NCBI GenBank assembly: GCA_001769505.1 | Contig: MEOF01000018.1 | Location: forward strand, 1-64,000 | Direction of reading: 5' to 3' | Source of the DNA: Bacteroidetes bacterium GWF2_33_38 | GTDB lineage: Bacteria > Bacteroidota > Bacteroidia > Bacteroidales > GWF2-33-38 | DNA: 64,000 nucleotides | Shown: positions 17,624 through 26,162 of the stretch, piece after piece | Numbering within the stretch: position 1 is the stretch's first letter | How the letters are laid out: every line of letters starts with the position of its first letter | Position numbers and translations under genes: made by a program | The notes under the pieces: generated by a model | What the model was told of the DNA's origin: nothing | The model's database searches: none | What the model saw: the letters and a program-made list of their open reading frames with translations, nothing else

Positions 17624-18649
17624 ATGGAAAATATAGATTGGAAAAGCCTGCCTTTCGGATACCTAAAAACAGATTACAATACTCGATGCACTTACCGTGA
17701 TGGAAAGTGGGGCAAAATTGAGATTAGCGATTCGGAATATGTAAATGTTCACATTGCAGCCACTGGGCTTCACTACGGACAAGAAGCATTCGAAGGACTT
17801 AAAGCATTCATGGGAAAAGATGGTAAAGTTCGATTGTTTCGTTGGCAAGAAAATGCTGAAAGACTTCGTAATTCAGCTAATGGAATATTGATGCAAGAAG
17901 TTCCAAACGAAATATTTTATGAGTCAATAATTACCGTTATCAAAAACAACAAACGATTTATCCCTCCATACGGCTCAGGAGCATCGTTATACTTACGTCC
18001 ATTGCTTTTTGGTTCAGGTGCAAAAGTTGGTATAAGCCCTGCTGATGAATATACGTTTTTAGTATTCGCAACACCAGTTGGTCCATATTTCAAACAAGGC
18101 TTTAAGCCAGTTGACATGTTGTTAACTCGTGAATTCGATAGAGCTGCACCAAGAGGAACCGGAAATATAAAAGTTGGAGGAAACTATGCTGCAGGGTTAA
18201 GAGGAATGCGCAAAGCTCATGCAAATGGATTCGCTTCGGTTTTGTTTCTTGATGCAAAAGAAAAGAAATACATTGATGAATGCGGACCTGCTAACTTTTT
18301 TGGCATAAAAAATAATACGTACATCACACCCAAATCAGATTCGATATTGCCTTCTATTACAAACAAAAGTTTAATCGAATTAGCAAAAGACTTGGGATTA
18401 AATGCCGAAAGAAGACCAATTACTGACGTTGAGCTAGAAACATTTGAAGAAGTTGGAGCATGTGGTACTGCTGCCGTGATTTCTCCAATCAGGAAAATAG
18501 TTGACGACGAAACAGGAAAAACATATCACTATACAAAAGACGATATACCTGGACCAATTTCCACAAAGTTATATCATAAACTTCAAGCTATTCAAACAGG
18601 CGACGAACCTGATAAATTTGGATGGGTAGAAATTGTAAAAATTGATTAA
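17624..18649 (+). CDS. ilvE: Branched-chain amino acid aminotransferase
   Basis: 341 residues, the usual length of the type II (eukaryote-like) fold-IV enzymes. The PLP lysine is Lys183 in GNIKVGGNYAAG. Other family blocks are HYGQEAFEGLKAF, LYLRPLLFGSGAKVG and ECGPANFFGIKN. It moves the amino group between Leu, Ile or Val and 2-oxoglutarate, the last step of branched-chain synthesis and the first of breakdown. It stands alone with its own terminator. It is oriented like the cyclase gene upstream but 90 bp away. Confidence 0.93.
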   Translation: MENIDWKSLPFGYLKTDYNTRCTYRDGKWGKIEISDSEYVNVHIAATGLHYGQEAFEGLKAFMGKDGKVRLFRWQENAERLRNSANGILMQEVPNEIFYESIITVIKNNKRFIPPYGSGASLYLRPLLFGSGAKVGISPADEYTFLVFATPVGPYFKQGFKPVDMLLTREFDRAAPRGTGNIKVGGNYAAGLRGMRKAHANGFASVLFLDAKEKKYIDECGPANFFGIKNNTYITPKSDSILPSITNKSLIELAKDLGLNAERRPITDVELETFEEVGACGTAAVISPIRKIVDDETGKTYHYTKDDIPGPISTKLYHKLQAIQTGDEPDKFGWVEIVKID

Positions 18650-18650
18650 G

Positions 18651-18681
18651 AAAAAAAACTCGCTTTTGCGAGTTTTTTTTT
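18651..18681 (+). terminator. Rho-independent terminator of ilvE
   Basis: The A-run, ACTCGC-tttt-GCGAGT stem and a run of nine Ts start 2 bp after the ilvE stop. The stem is perfect. Confidence 0.92.
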
Positions 18682-18723
18682 ACCCTAAAAATTGTACATT
18701 TATAAAAATAAAATTATAAAAAC

Positions 18724-19110
18724 ATGGGATTATTTTCAGCATTACTTGGCAACGCAGGAGCTGTGAACCAAGAAGAATTAGTAAAACAATACGGACAATT
18801 GTTAGTTGATGGAGAAGAAATTGAATTGGGGTTTAAACTCATTCGCGACACATTTATTTTCACCAATAAACGACTTATTTTAGTTGATAAACAGGGAATT
18901 ACAGGTAGTAAAACCGAGTACAAGTCTATAGCATATAAAGCTATATCAAGATTCAGTATTGAAACAGCAGGAACGTTTGACTTAGATGCAGAACTAAAAA
19001 TTTGGGTATCTAGCGAAATACTTCCAAGCATAACCAAACAGTTCAACAAATCAGTAAGTGTTTATGATGTTCAAAAAATTCTTGCACATCATGTTTTGAA
19101 TAAGGTTTAA
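18724..19110 (+). CDS. PH domain-containing protein (bPH type)
   Basis: 128 residues consisting almost only of one bacterial PH-like domain. The strand pattern GEEIELGFKLIRDTFIFTNKRLILVDKQGITG is typical of the YvbH/bPH_1 family, followed by YKAISRFSIETAGTFDLDAELKIWV. No membrane span or signal is present, so it is probably cytoplasmic. The biochemical role of this family is not settled. Next to it, 19111-19338 holds no gene that can be recognised. Confidence 0.8.
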   Translation: MGLFSALLGNAGAVNQEELVKQYGQLLVDGEEIELGFKLIRDTFIFTNKRLILVDKQGITGSKTEYKSIAYKAISRFSIETAGTFDLDAELKIWVSSEILPSITKQFNKSVSVYDVQKILAHHVLNKV

Positions 19111-19338
19111 GAGCGTAAGTGAAAAATCCACATTCTTGAAAAGTTTACGAATAAAATATAGCGTCAAATAAAATATTAGTTTTACGTATTTCTTTGTTTC
19201 AGTACCACAAATCTAATAGTTTTAGTTTGTAGCGTTAGGTTTGTGAACTCAGACATTTCTCAAAATATTACAATTAACGAAGTAAATATTGTAATTAAAT
19301 CAATTCTTCAATTTTCTCAAAAAAAGGTATAAAAGCAG

Positions 19339-19368
19339 AAGAGACTGTCTAAAAAGGCAGCCTCTTTT
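19339..19368. terminator. Terminator hairpin between the PH gene and the TonB receptor
   Basis: AAGAG(A)CTGTC pairs with GGCAG(C)CTCTT, with one mismatch and one G-T pair, followed by TTTT on the plus strand. It lies 12 bp beyond the stop of the minus-strand TonB receptor and may serve both strands. A related GCTGTC..GGCAGC hairpin follows the malic enzyme at 42261. Confidence 0.65.
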
Positions 19369-19379
19369 ATGTTGAATCG

Positions 19380-21602
19380 TTAAAATGGAATTTTCAAACT
19401 TATTGCAATATTTCGTCCAATATTATTAAAATTCATTGGTTTTAAGGTTGAAAGATGGTCAATGTATTTTGTGTCGAAAACATTATTTACTGAAATTCCA
19501 AAATCGATTGTTTGTTTAAACACAACAATATCTGAACTAAATCCAATATTAAAAATTGTGTATCCATCACTTGATGTTTCAAAAACTGAAAAATTGTTTT
19601 GTTGCAAAGCAGTAAGTGCTGATATTTTGAGTTTTAAATGTTTCAAAAAACCAATTTTCTCTTTTTCAATTCTAATTTCATATCTAAATTTTTGAGCAGG
19701 AATAAACGGTAAAAAATTTCCATTTTCTTGCTCACCAATAACCGAAGAATAATTTCCTTGAATGTGTAAACAAGGCAAAAATTTTGGATGAAAATGTATT
19801 CCTAATTCTGCTCCATAAAGATTTGCATTGCTTTGCGAAAATTTATAAATACTTAAACCACTTGATGTTGTGTCGGAACTTGGCGTTATAAAAATGTAAT
19901 CGTCAATTAAATTGTAAAAACCTGCAACATCAAACGAAATATATTCGCCGTGAAAGTGTGTGCTAAAATCAGTTTCGTAAGCATTTTCGGGTTTTAAGTT
20001 TTCGTTTCCAATTTCGTATCTATTTCCGTGCATTCCTGCCGAAGTTAGCTCCGAAAGTGTTGGAACTCGATATGCTTTTGCAAAATTTGCACGAAAAATT
20101 AATTTCTCATTTACGTTATAAGTTGCACCAATTGAACCATTTATGCTTGAATATTGTTTCGATACGGCTTTGTGAAAACCTTCTGTTCCAATTGTTCCTA
20201 ATTCAAAAGTATTGATGTTGAAAATATCGAAACGCAAACCACCTTGAATTTTAAGTTTCTTCTTAAATTCAAATTGTGATAAAGCTAAAATTCCAATATT
20301 ATTCATATTTGCATCGGGCAAAAATTGTGAAATTCTATCGTTTCTATTTCTATTTTGTTGAGTTGAACCTTGAATTCCTACAATATTTTCGAAGTTTTTT
20401 CCTGTAGAAATCATAAGTTTAGAATTGTAGGATATTGTATTCAAATTCATTTCAACAAAAGGCTCTTCAGTGGTTGTAATTAGTTTACGTATAGCACTTT
20501 GAAATGCAATATTTGTTTCCCATTTAATGTTTTCAAAATACATTTTGTTTTGCGACGAAATTAAATGATGTTCTAAATCTTGAAACCAAATTTCATTTTT
20601 TCGTGCTTGTTCTGTAATAGTTGAAATTATTGCCGGAACAGTCATTCCCAAGTTTTGTTTAAAATAATCGTAATATAATTTTGAAGTTCCTTTTGCTCCT
20701 GTATATCCGAGATTTGAACTCAACGAAAGTTCGTTAAAACGTGAATTTGGAACAAAAATTCCATCAGCTTGACGATAATCTGAATGCGATTTTTGATTTA
20801 GATTTAAACCTGCAAAAAAATGTTGCGAAGCTCCTTTAATTCCAAAGCTGTTGCAGTATCCGAGTGTGTTTGAATGAAATTGAGTTTTGTAAAAACCTTG
20901 AATAGTGTTAGTTGGAGCGGGTTTTTCTTTCACAAAATTTAAAACTCCACCAATTGCATCAGAACCATAAAGCAACGAAGCCGGACCTTTAATAATTTCA
21001 ATTCGTTCGATGCTATTCTCGTCAACTCCCAAAGGATGATTTTCGCTATATTGATAATTTTCAATTTTTACGCCATTGTTTAAAACCAAAATATCGTTCA
21101 TCGAAAGTCCGCGAATTACAGGTTTTGAAACACCAATTCCTTTCGAAATCATATCAACTCCGGGTATTTTTGTAATACTTTCCATAAAATTTGACGTTCC
21201 CGACAGAAGAATTTCTTTGGCTTTTAAAACATCAATTTTAATTGCATTTTCGTGTTGCGAGTTTATTAAAAAACCTGAAACAACCACTTCTTGTGTTTCA
21301 ATAATTTCACTAATTAATTGAACGTCAAAGTTTTTTGTTTCATTATGTAGTTCAATTATTTGAACAACATTTTTATATCCGAGAAACGAAAATTGAATTT
21401 TAAATTTTCCGTTTGGAAGATTTGAAATTTCGTAATTTCCATTTTCGTCAGATGTTGTTCCTTTGTTAATTTCGGGCAAAAATATGTTTACACCAAACAT
21501 CGAACTATTGTCTTTGTCTGAAATTTTGCCAATTATTTTGTTTTGTGCATTTACACTATGATATAGCAATATCATAGCAAATGCAATGAATATTTTTTTC
21601 AT
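19380..21602 (-). CDS. TonB-dependent outer-membrane receptor
   Basis: 740 residues. A signal peptide ending SVNAQ is followed by a carboxypeptidase-D-regulatory-like domain (KIIGKISDKDNSSMFGVNIFLPE, residues ~21-105). A plug domain follows (SGTSNFMESITKIPGVDMISKGIG..VIRGLSMNDILVLNNG..LYGSDAIGG), then a 22-strand-type barrel ending IGRNIAISLKIPF. The order matches CirA/FepA-like receptors of Bacteroidota. The ligand is unknown. A gene for a His-rich exported protein lies 138 bp upstream on the same strand, so metal, haem or a metal chelate is a reasonable guess. A Crp/Fnr gene lies further upstream. Confidence 0.9.
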   Translation of the reverse strand: MKKIFIAFAMILLYHSVNAQNKIIGKISDKDNSSMFGVNIFLPEINKGTTSDENGNYEISNLPNGKFKIQFSFLGYKNVVQIIELHNETKNFDVQLISEIIETQEVVVSGFLINSQHENAIKIDVLKAKEILLSGTSNFMESITKIPGVDMISKGIGVSKPVIRGLSMNDILVLNNGVKIENYQYSENHPLGVDENSIERIEIIKGPASLLYGSDAIGGVLNFVKEKPAPTNTIQGFYKTQFHSNTLGYCNSFGIKGASQHFFAGLNLNQKSHSDYRQADGIFVPNSRFNELSLSSNLGYTGAKGTSKLYYDYFKQNLGMTVPAIISTITEQARKNEIWFQDLEHHLISSQNKMYFENIKWETNIAFQSAIRKLITTTEEPFVEMNLNTISYNSKLMISTGKNFENIVGIQGSTQQNRNRNDRISQFLPDANMNNIGILALSQFEFKKKLKIQGGLRFDIFNINTFELGTIGTEGFHKAVSKQYSSINGSIGATYNVNEKLIFRANFAKAYRVPTLSELTSAGMHGNRYEIGNENLKPENAYETDFSTHFHGEYISFDVAGFYNLIDDYIFITPSSDTTSSGLSIYKFSQSNANLYGAELGIHFHPKFLPCLHIQGNYSSVIGEQENGNFLPFIPAQKFRYEIRIEKEKIGFLKHLKLKISALTALQQNNFSVFETSSDGYTIFNIGFSSDIVVFKQTIDFGISVNNVFDTKYIDHLSTLKPMNFNNIGRNIAISLKIPF

Positions 21603-21740
21603 TTTACTTAATTTAAAATTAGTTGATAAGTTTATTGGTCGATAAGTTGAAAGGTTTGAATTCCGAAAATAGAATTCAGAATTTCAAATACAATAATTGA
21701 TAATTGAAAATTACTAATTATTAATTGAAAAAAATACCTT

Positions 21741-22061
21741 TTATCTTCCCACAGGCGGAGCACGTAAAAGGAATGAATATTCCGAACTTGTACAACAAAA
21801 ATTTAAAAAGTTTTCTATAACAAAATCGTTAATAGCAACTTTTATAAATGTTTCAAAATATGATTGTTGAAATGTAAAAAATGCAAATTCGTAATGTAAA
21901 ATTGGACATTCGTCGTGATGTTGATGAAAATGTCTATCGTTTTCAGTTGCATTGCATTCGAAATGTTCGTGATGATGCGAAAAACCATCCAAAAACTTAA
22001 CCGTTAGCGGAGTTAAGAAAATGAAAAGAATTAGAAACGATATGAGTTTTTTTAATCGCAT
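21741..22061 (-). CDS. Small exported His-rich protein with LRAPP tail
   Basis: 106 residues. The N-terminus is a signal or membrane anchor (LISFLILFIFLTPLTVKFL). It is followed by His-rich stretches (HHHEHFECN and HFHQHHDECPIL) with Cys residues, which could bind a transition metal. The C-terminus ends SFLLRAPPVGR; I recall a similar LRAPP end on short exported proteins coded upstream of TonB receptors in Bacteroidota. It probably shares a transcript with the receptor downstream. The function is unknown; metal handling is inferred from composition. Confidence 0.65.
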   Translation of the reverse strand: MRLKKLISFLILFIFLTPLTVKFLDGFSHHHEHFECNATENDRHFHQHHDECPILHYEFAFFTFQQSYFETFIKVAINDFVIENFLNFCCTSSEYSFLLRAPPVGR

Positions 22062-22138
22062 TTTTGTTTTTTTTTGCTTATTTGGTTATTTGGTTATCTG
22101 ATTATCAACAAATAATCGAATAAACGAATACACAATTT

Positions 22139-22831
22139 TTATCCGTGTCTGCTTATGCTTTTTAGTTTTTCGAGGTCTAATATTTTAATATTTTTACCTT
22201 CGAGTTCAATAATATTTTCGTTTTTGAATTCGGCTAAAATTTTCACTGTGCTTTCGTTAGAAATGCAAGCAAAATCGGCAATATCTTTTCGAGTTATGTA
22301 TTTATACAAATCTTCGTTATTAAATTTTTCTGATGATAAATATAAAATTACATCGGCAATTCGCCCGTTCATTTGTTTGTAACTTACAGATTTTAATCGT
22401 TCTATAATAATATTTTCATCTTTGCTATATCCTTTAATTATTTCAGATGCAAATGCCGAATTGCTTTCGATTAAATTTCGAATTCCTTCTTTTTCAATTA
22501 AACAAATTTGAGCATCTTTTATGGCAACGGCTGAATAATTGTAAATGTTTTCGCCAAAAACCGAAGCAAATCCTATAAATTCTCCTGCTTTTAAAATTTT
22601 AAAATTCGTGAATTTATTGTTTGTGTTTTCAATATATAACTTAACCAATCCACTTGCAACATACAAAACATAAGATGCATAAGCTCCTTGTTTACAAAGA
22701 TTTTCGCCTTTGCGATACGCTATTTGTGTTTTTTTCTCATTGATAAATTCAAGTTCTGCTAAAACGAGCTTGTTAAAGCAGTTCGAACCAATTTTACATT
22801 CAATACAATTATGTATATCGCTCATTATCAT
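22139..22831 (-). CDS. Crp/Fnr family transcriptional regulator
   Basis: 230 residues from the first ATG; a second ATG two codons later (22825) is also possible. A cyclic-nucleotide-binding-type beta roll occupies residues ~25-145 (KGENLCKQGAYASYVLYVASGLVKLYI, LKAGEFIGFASVFG). The helix-turn-helix near the C-terminus reads YITRKDIADFACISNESTVKILAEFK. The N-terminal CIECKIGSNCF has three Cys that could hold an Fe-S cluster as in FNR, but this is not proven. The gene is divergent from the ORP-like operon at 23022, so it is a candidate redox regulator of that operon. Confidence 0.85.
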   Translation of the reverse strand: MIMSDIHNCIECKIGSNCFNKLVLAELEFINEKKTQIAYRKGENLCKQGAYASYVLYVASGLVKLYIENTNNKFTNFKILKAGEFIGFASVFGENIYNYSAVAIKDAQICLIEKEGIRNLIESNSAFASEIIKGYSKDENIIIERLKSVSYKQMNGRIADVILYLSSEKFNNEDLYKYITRKDIADFACISNESTVKILAEFKNENIIELEGKNIKILDLEKLKSISRHG

Positions 22832-23021
22832 GAAATATTTAATGCAAATTTAATAATTTATAAATCGCTATTGTTAATAGAAACACTAATATTCATCAAT
22901 TAAAAAGTTGAGATATATTGGTATTTGCAATTAAGTTCATCGAACCGTATTTTGAAAAATCGAAATGGGATGGACTGTATCTTTGTTTTGGAATTTAAAA
23001 ACTAAAATCAAGGAGGTAAAT

Positions 23022-23207
23022 ATGCCAAATCATGATGGAACAGGTCCGCAAGGTAAAGGTTCAAAAACAGGAAGAGGACAAGGAAATTGTCGCCCCAAAA
23101 ATACAAATTCTGAAGAAAATGCTTCAAGTCAAGAACAACAAGGTGCAAGACGAGGAAAAGGATTAGGACTTGGAATGGGAAAACAACACAGAAATAGAGG
23201 AAATTAA
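23022..23207 (+). CDS. DUF5320-like small Gly/Arg-rich protein
   Basis: 61 residues starting MPNHDGTGPQGKGSKTGRG, the typical opening of DUF5320-like peptides found beside NifX-like and MinD-ferredoxin genes in anaerobes (family knowledge). The composition is Gly, Lys, Arg and Gln with low complexity. The start is fixed by a perfect AGGAGG at 23011-23016, six bases before the ATG; such Shine-Dalgarno sequences are unusual in Bacteroidota. It is the first gene of the 23.0-26.1 kb cluster. Function is unknown. Confidence 0.75.
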   Translation: MPNHDGTGPQGKGSKTGRGQGNCRPKNTNSEENASSQEQQGARRGKGLGLGMGKQHRNRGN

Positions 23208-23230
23208 GTTTATTATTTAGTCTTATTTTT

Positions 23231-23312
23231 TGTCATTTCGAACTTCCTGTGAGAAATCTCATTAATAAAAATTAGAGATTTCTCGATCGCTATCGCTCAT
23301 ATCGAAATGACA
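23231..23312. repeat. REP-like inverted repeat (TGTCATTTCGA type)
   Basis: TTGTCATTTCGAacttcctgtGAGAAATCTC is followed by an inverted GAGATTTCTC..ATCGAAATGACAA. The same palindrome family recurs at 38.9-39.5 kb. It sits between two genes of the ORP-like cluster and could form a strong hairpin in the transcript. Confidence 0.8.
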
Positions 23313-23396
23313 ACAAATTTTATAACAGTAATTTCAAATACGAAATACTGAAAATCAAAAAAACGTAAATTTAACAAGTCAAAATAAAATAAAAAA

Positions 23397-23732
23397 ATGG
23401 GAAAAATAGCAATTCCGGTAATTAACGGTCAATTAAATAGTCATTTTGGTCACACGAATCAATTTTATGTTTATACGACAGAGAATAATAAGATTATTAA
23501 AGAAGAAATCTTAATTCCTCCGGCACACGAACCAGGTGTATTTCCAGCATGGTTAGCAGAACTCGGAGTAACCGATGTGATTGCAGGAGGAATGGGGCAA
23601 CGAGCAATCGGTTTATTTCATCAAAGTAAAATTAATGTTTTTGTAGGCGTTTCAATTAAAGCTCCTAAAGATTTGGTCTTAGATTTTATTTCAGGAATTT
23701 TGGAAACCAGCGATAATGTTTGCGACCATTAG
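23397..23732 (+). CDS. NifX/NifB-like (dinitrogenase Fe-Mo cofactor domain) protein, ORP-type, copy 1
   Basis: 111 residues made of a single domain. Its marks are IAIPVINGQLNSHFGHTNQFYVY at the start and the block VTDVIAGGMGQRAIGLFHQSKINVFVG. This domain binds metal clusters in NifX and NafY, and in the Desulfovibrio orange protein it holds a Mo-Cu-S cluster (family knowledge). The tail carries one Cys and a His (NVCDH). It is followed by two MinD-ferredoxin ATPase genes, the same set as in ORP operons. The metal is unknown. Confidence 0.82.
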   Translation: MGKIAIPVINGQLNSHFGHTNQFYVYTTENNKIIKEEILIPPAHEPGVFPAWLAELGVTDVIAGGMGQRAIGLFHQSKINVFVGVSIKAPKDLVLDFISGILETSDNVCDH

Positions 23733-23802
23733 GGGAAAGTGAAAAGTTATTGGTAAACGGTGGTCGGGAATCAATAGTAAATAATAAATAGAAAATAGTA
23801 AG

Positions 23803-24675
23803 TTGAAAATAGCGATTGCAAGCGGAAAAGGTGGAACAGGAAAAACAACTTTGTCGGTTAATTTAGCTTCGTTGTTGAGTGAATTATATACCGATAAAAA
23901 CATTGTTCTTGTTGATTTAGATGTTGAAGAACCAAATTCAGCTCTTTTCTTACAACAATCTATATTAAAAGAAGAAATAAAGTATAGAAATATACCGAAG
24001 TGGGACGAAACCAATTGCATTCATTGCGGAAAATGTAAAGAAGTTTGTAATTTTAATGCAATTGCTCAGTTGCCAAAATTGGTATTTATTTTCAATGAAT
24101 TATGTCATTCTTGCTACGCATGTTCGGAACTTTGCCCAACACAATCGCTTCCCATGAAACCTATGCGAATGGGAACTTTGCAAATGTCAGTAATTTCTGA
24201 AAATTTCTATTTTATTGAGGGAAAACTTGATATTGGACAAGAATCGGCTGTGCCTCTAATTTCCCAAACTAAAAAATTTGTAAAAGATAATTTTCCTGAC
24301 AAATCTATAATTTTATACGACTCTCCTCCTGGTACTTCTTGCCCAGTAATTGAAGCTGTGAAAGATAGTGATTTTGTAATTCTTATAACCGAACCAACTC
24401 CATTTGGTTTACACGATTTAAAATTGGCCATAGCGACTATGCAAGCAATGAAACAAATTTTTGGAGTAGTTATAAACCGAGCTGGTATTGGGAATAATGA
24501 AGTTGAAAAATATTGTTCAGAAAATAAAATTCAAATTTTAGGAAAAATTCCCAATATGCGAGAAATTGCAGAACTATACTCGAAAGGGAAGCTTATCTAT
24601 CATGAAATTTCGCAGGTTGAGAACGAGTTAATTCAAATTTTTGAAAACACAAAATCTTTACTCGAACATAGATGA
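23803..24675 (+). CDS. MinD/Mrp-type P-loop ATPase with inserted 2[4Fe-4S] ferredoxin domain, copy 1
   Basis: 290 residues. The start is a TTG at 23803, chosen because the protein then opens KIAIASGKGGTGKTTLSVN, the deviant Walker A loop that begins this family. A ferredoxin insert follows at about residues 64-110: CIHCGKCKEVCNF and CHSCYACSELCP, eight Cys for two [4Fe-4S] clusters. The switch regions YDSPPGTSCPV and ILITEPTPFGLHDL come next. In Desulfovibrio, paired proteins of this type form the ORP complex. It overlaps the next gene by 4 bp. Confidence 0.88.
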   Translation: MKIAIASGKGGTGKTTLSVNLASLLSELYTDKNIVLVDLDVEEPNSALFLQQSILKEEIKYRNIPKWDETNCIHCGKCKEVCNFNAIAQLPKLVFIFNELCHSCYACSELCPTQSLPMKPMRMGTLQMSVISENFYFIEGKLDIGQESAVPLISQTKKFVKDNFPDKSIILYDSPPGTSCPVIEAVKDSDFVILITEPTPFGLHDLKLAIATMQAMKQIFGVVINRAGIGNNEVEKYCSENKIQILGKIPNMREIAELYSKGKLIYHEISQVENELIQIFENTKSLLEHR

Positions 24676-25550
24676 AAGAAATTGTAATAATATCAGGTAA
24701 AGGCGGAACAGGAAAAACTTCAATCACCGCAGCATTGGCAGTTTTGGCTGGTAAAAATGCTGTTATAGCCGATTGTGATGTTGATGCGGCTGATATGCAT
24801 TTGCTTCTTTCGCCCGATTTTGCATATAAAGAAGACTTTTATAGTGGGAAAATTGCCTTGATAAATCAAGCAAAATGTATAGAATGTGGAAAATGTAATT
24901 CGGTTTGCCGATTCAATGCCATTTCTGTTATAAATAATAATTATACAATCAACGAAATAAATTGCGAAGGCTGTGGCTACTGTGCTAAAATTTGCCCTGC
25001 AAATGCAATTGAGATGAAAGATAATTTAACAGGAAAGCTTTATATTTCAAATACACGATTAGACAATACATTGGTTCATGCCGAATTAAATGTTGGAGCA
25101 GAAAATTCAGGCAAATTGGTAACAAAAGTTAGAAAAGAAGCTCTTAGAATTGCCAAAGAAACCAAAAAAGATTATATAATTATTGATGGAACTCCTGGCA
25201 TTGGCTGTCCAGTTATAGCCTCGATAACAGGAGCAAACTATATAATTGTCGTAACAGAACCAAGTGTTTCAGGCTTTCACGATATGAAACGAGTGTTTGA
25301 ATTAATTGAACGGTTCAAACTGAAATCGGCTTGTGTAATAAATAAAGCTGACATAAACCAAGATATTGTTTGTGAAATCAAGAATTTTTTGGTTTTACAC
25401 AATGTTCAATTAATTGCAGAATTACCATACGACGAAGTTTTTGTTAAATCAATTATCGAAGGTAAAACTGTAGTTGAAAATGACGAAAAATGTAAAATTA
25501 AAGCCTCGCTTGAGACTTTTTGGGAATTCATACAAAACATAAATAAATAA
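24672..25550 (+). CDS. MinD/Mrp-type P-loop ATPase with inserted 2[4Fe-4S] ferredoxin domain, copy 2
   Basis: 292 residues, paralogous to the preceding gene and coupled to it by an ATGA overlap. The deviant Walker A loop is ISGKGGTGKTSITAALA. The ferredoxin insert is CIECGKCNSVCRFNAI and CEGCGYCAKICPANAI. The Walker B/switch motif is IIDGTPGIGCPV, followed by IVVTEPSVSGFHDM. The two ATPases may form a heterodimer, as such pairs do in ORP-like systems (inference). It would act in the cytoplasm in building or moving a metal cluster. Confidence 0.88.
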   Translation: MKEIVIISGKGGTGKTSITAALAVLAGKNAVIADCDVDAADMHLLLSPDFAYKEDFYSGKIALINQAKCIECGKCNSVCRFNAISVINNNYTINEINCEGCGYCAKICPANAIEMKDNLTGKLYISNTRLDNTLVHAELNVGAENSGKLVTKVRKEALRIAKETKKDYIIIDGTPGIGCPVIASITGANYIIVVTEPSVSGFHDMKRVFELIERFKLKSACVINKADINQDIVCEIKNFLVLHNVQLIAELPYDEVFVKSIIEGKTVVENDEKCKIKASLETFWEFIQNINK

Positions 25551-25561
25551 CATATAAACAG

Positions 25562-25918
25562 ATGAAAATAGCATTTGCAATTCAAAAACAAGAAGGCTGG
25601 GATTCAATCATAAACAGTCGATTTGGACGAACCGAAAATTTTGCACTTTACGACGAAAAAAGCGACTCGTTTTCATATAAATCGAATGAAGAAAATGTTG
25701 ATGCAGGGCATGGTGCCGGAATTCAAGCAAGTCAAATTGTAGTAAACTTTGGGGCTGAAGTTGTTATAACAGGAGGAAGTTATGGCCCAAAAGCCTTTGA
25801 TGTTTTAAAAGCCGCAAAAATCAAAACTTTTTCGCAAGTTGGCGAAATAACGTTGAAAGAAGCCTACAAAAATTTTAAAGCAAATAAATATTCCGAAACA
25901 TTAGAATCGGATAAATAG
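25562..25918 (+). CDS. NifX/NifB-like (dinitrogenase Fe-Mo cofactor domain) protein, ORP-type, copy 2
   Basis: 118 residues starting MKIAFAIQKQEGWDSIINSRFGRTENFALYD. Later come the motifs DAGHGAGIQASQIVVNFGAEVVITGGSYGPKAFDVLKA, typical of the NifX/orange-protein domain. It differs clearly from copy 1, so the two may bind different clusters or partners. It starts 11 bp after the second ATPase gene and belongs to the same transcript. A ferredoxin gene follows. Confidence 0.82.
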   Translation: MKIAFAIQKQEGWDSIINSRFGRTENFALYDEKSDSFSYKSNEENVDAGHGAGIQASQIVVNFGAEVVITGGSYGPKAFDVLKAAKIKTFSQVGEITLKEAYKNFKANKYSETLESDK

Positions 25919-25941
25919 TAATAACAAAAAAAACAATTATT

Positions 25942-26109
25942 ATGGCTTATGTAATTACAAAAGATTGTACCGCTTGTGGAACTTGTATTGATGAATGCCC
26001 AGTTGAAGCAATATCTGCGGGCGATATTTACAAAATCGATCCAACTATTTGTACCGATTGCGGTGCATGTGCTGATGTTTGCCCGATGGAGGCAATAAAT
26101 GCAAATTAG
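25942..26109 (+). CDS. Small 2[4Fe-4S] ferredoxin
   Basis: A 55-residue protein starting MAYVITKDCTACGTC. The two cluster motifs are CTACGTCIDECPVEAI and CTDCGACADVCPMEAI, each CxxCxxCxxxCP. It is a full-length clostridial-type ferredoxin and closes the ORP-like cluster, 23 bp after the NifX-like gene. It is the likely electron carrier or partner for the ferredoxin-bearing ATPases, or a general low-potential carrier. Its presence points to anaerobic metabolism. Confidence 0.92.
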   Translation: MAYVITKDCTACGTCIDECPVEAISAGDIYKIDPTICTDCGACADVCPMEAINAN

Positions 26110-26162
26110 TTTTTAGCAGGGTATTGACAATTTGGGAAATGCCCTGTTTTTATACCTATCAA

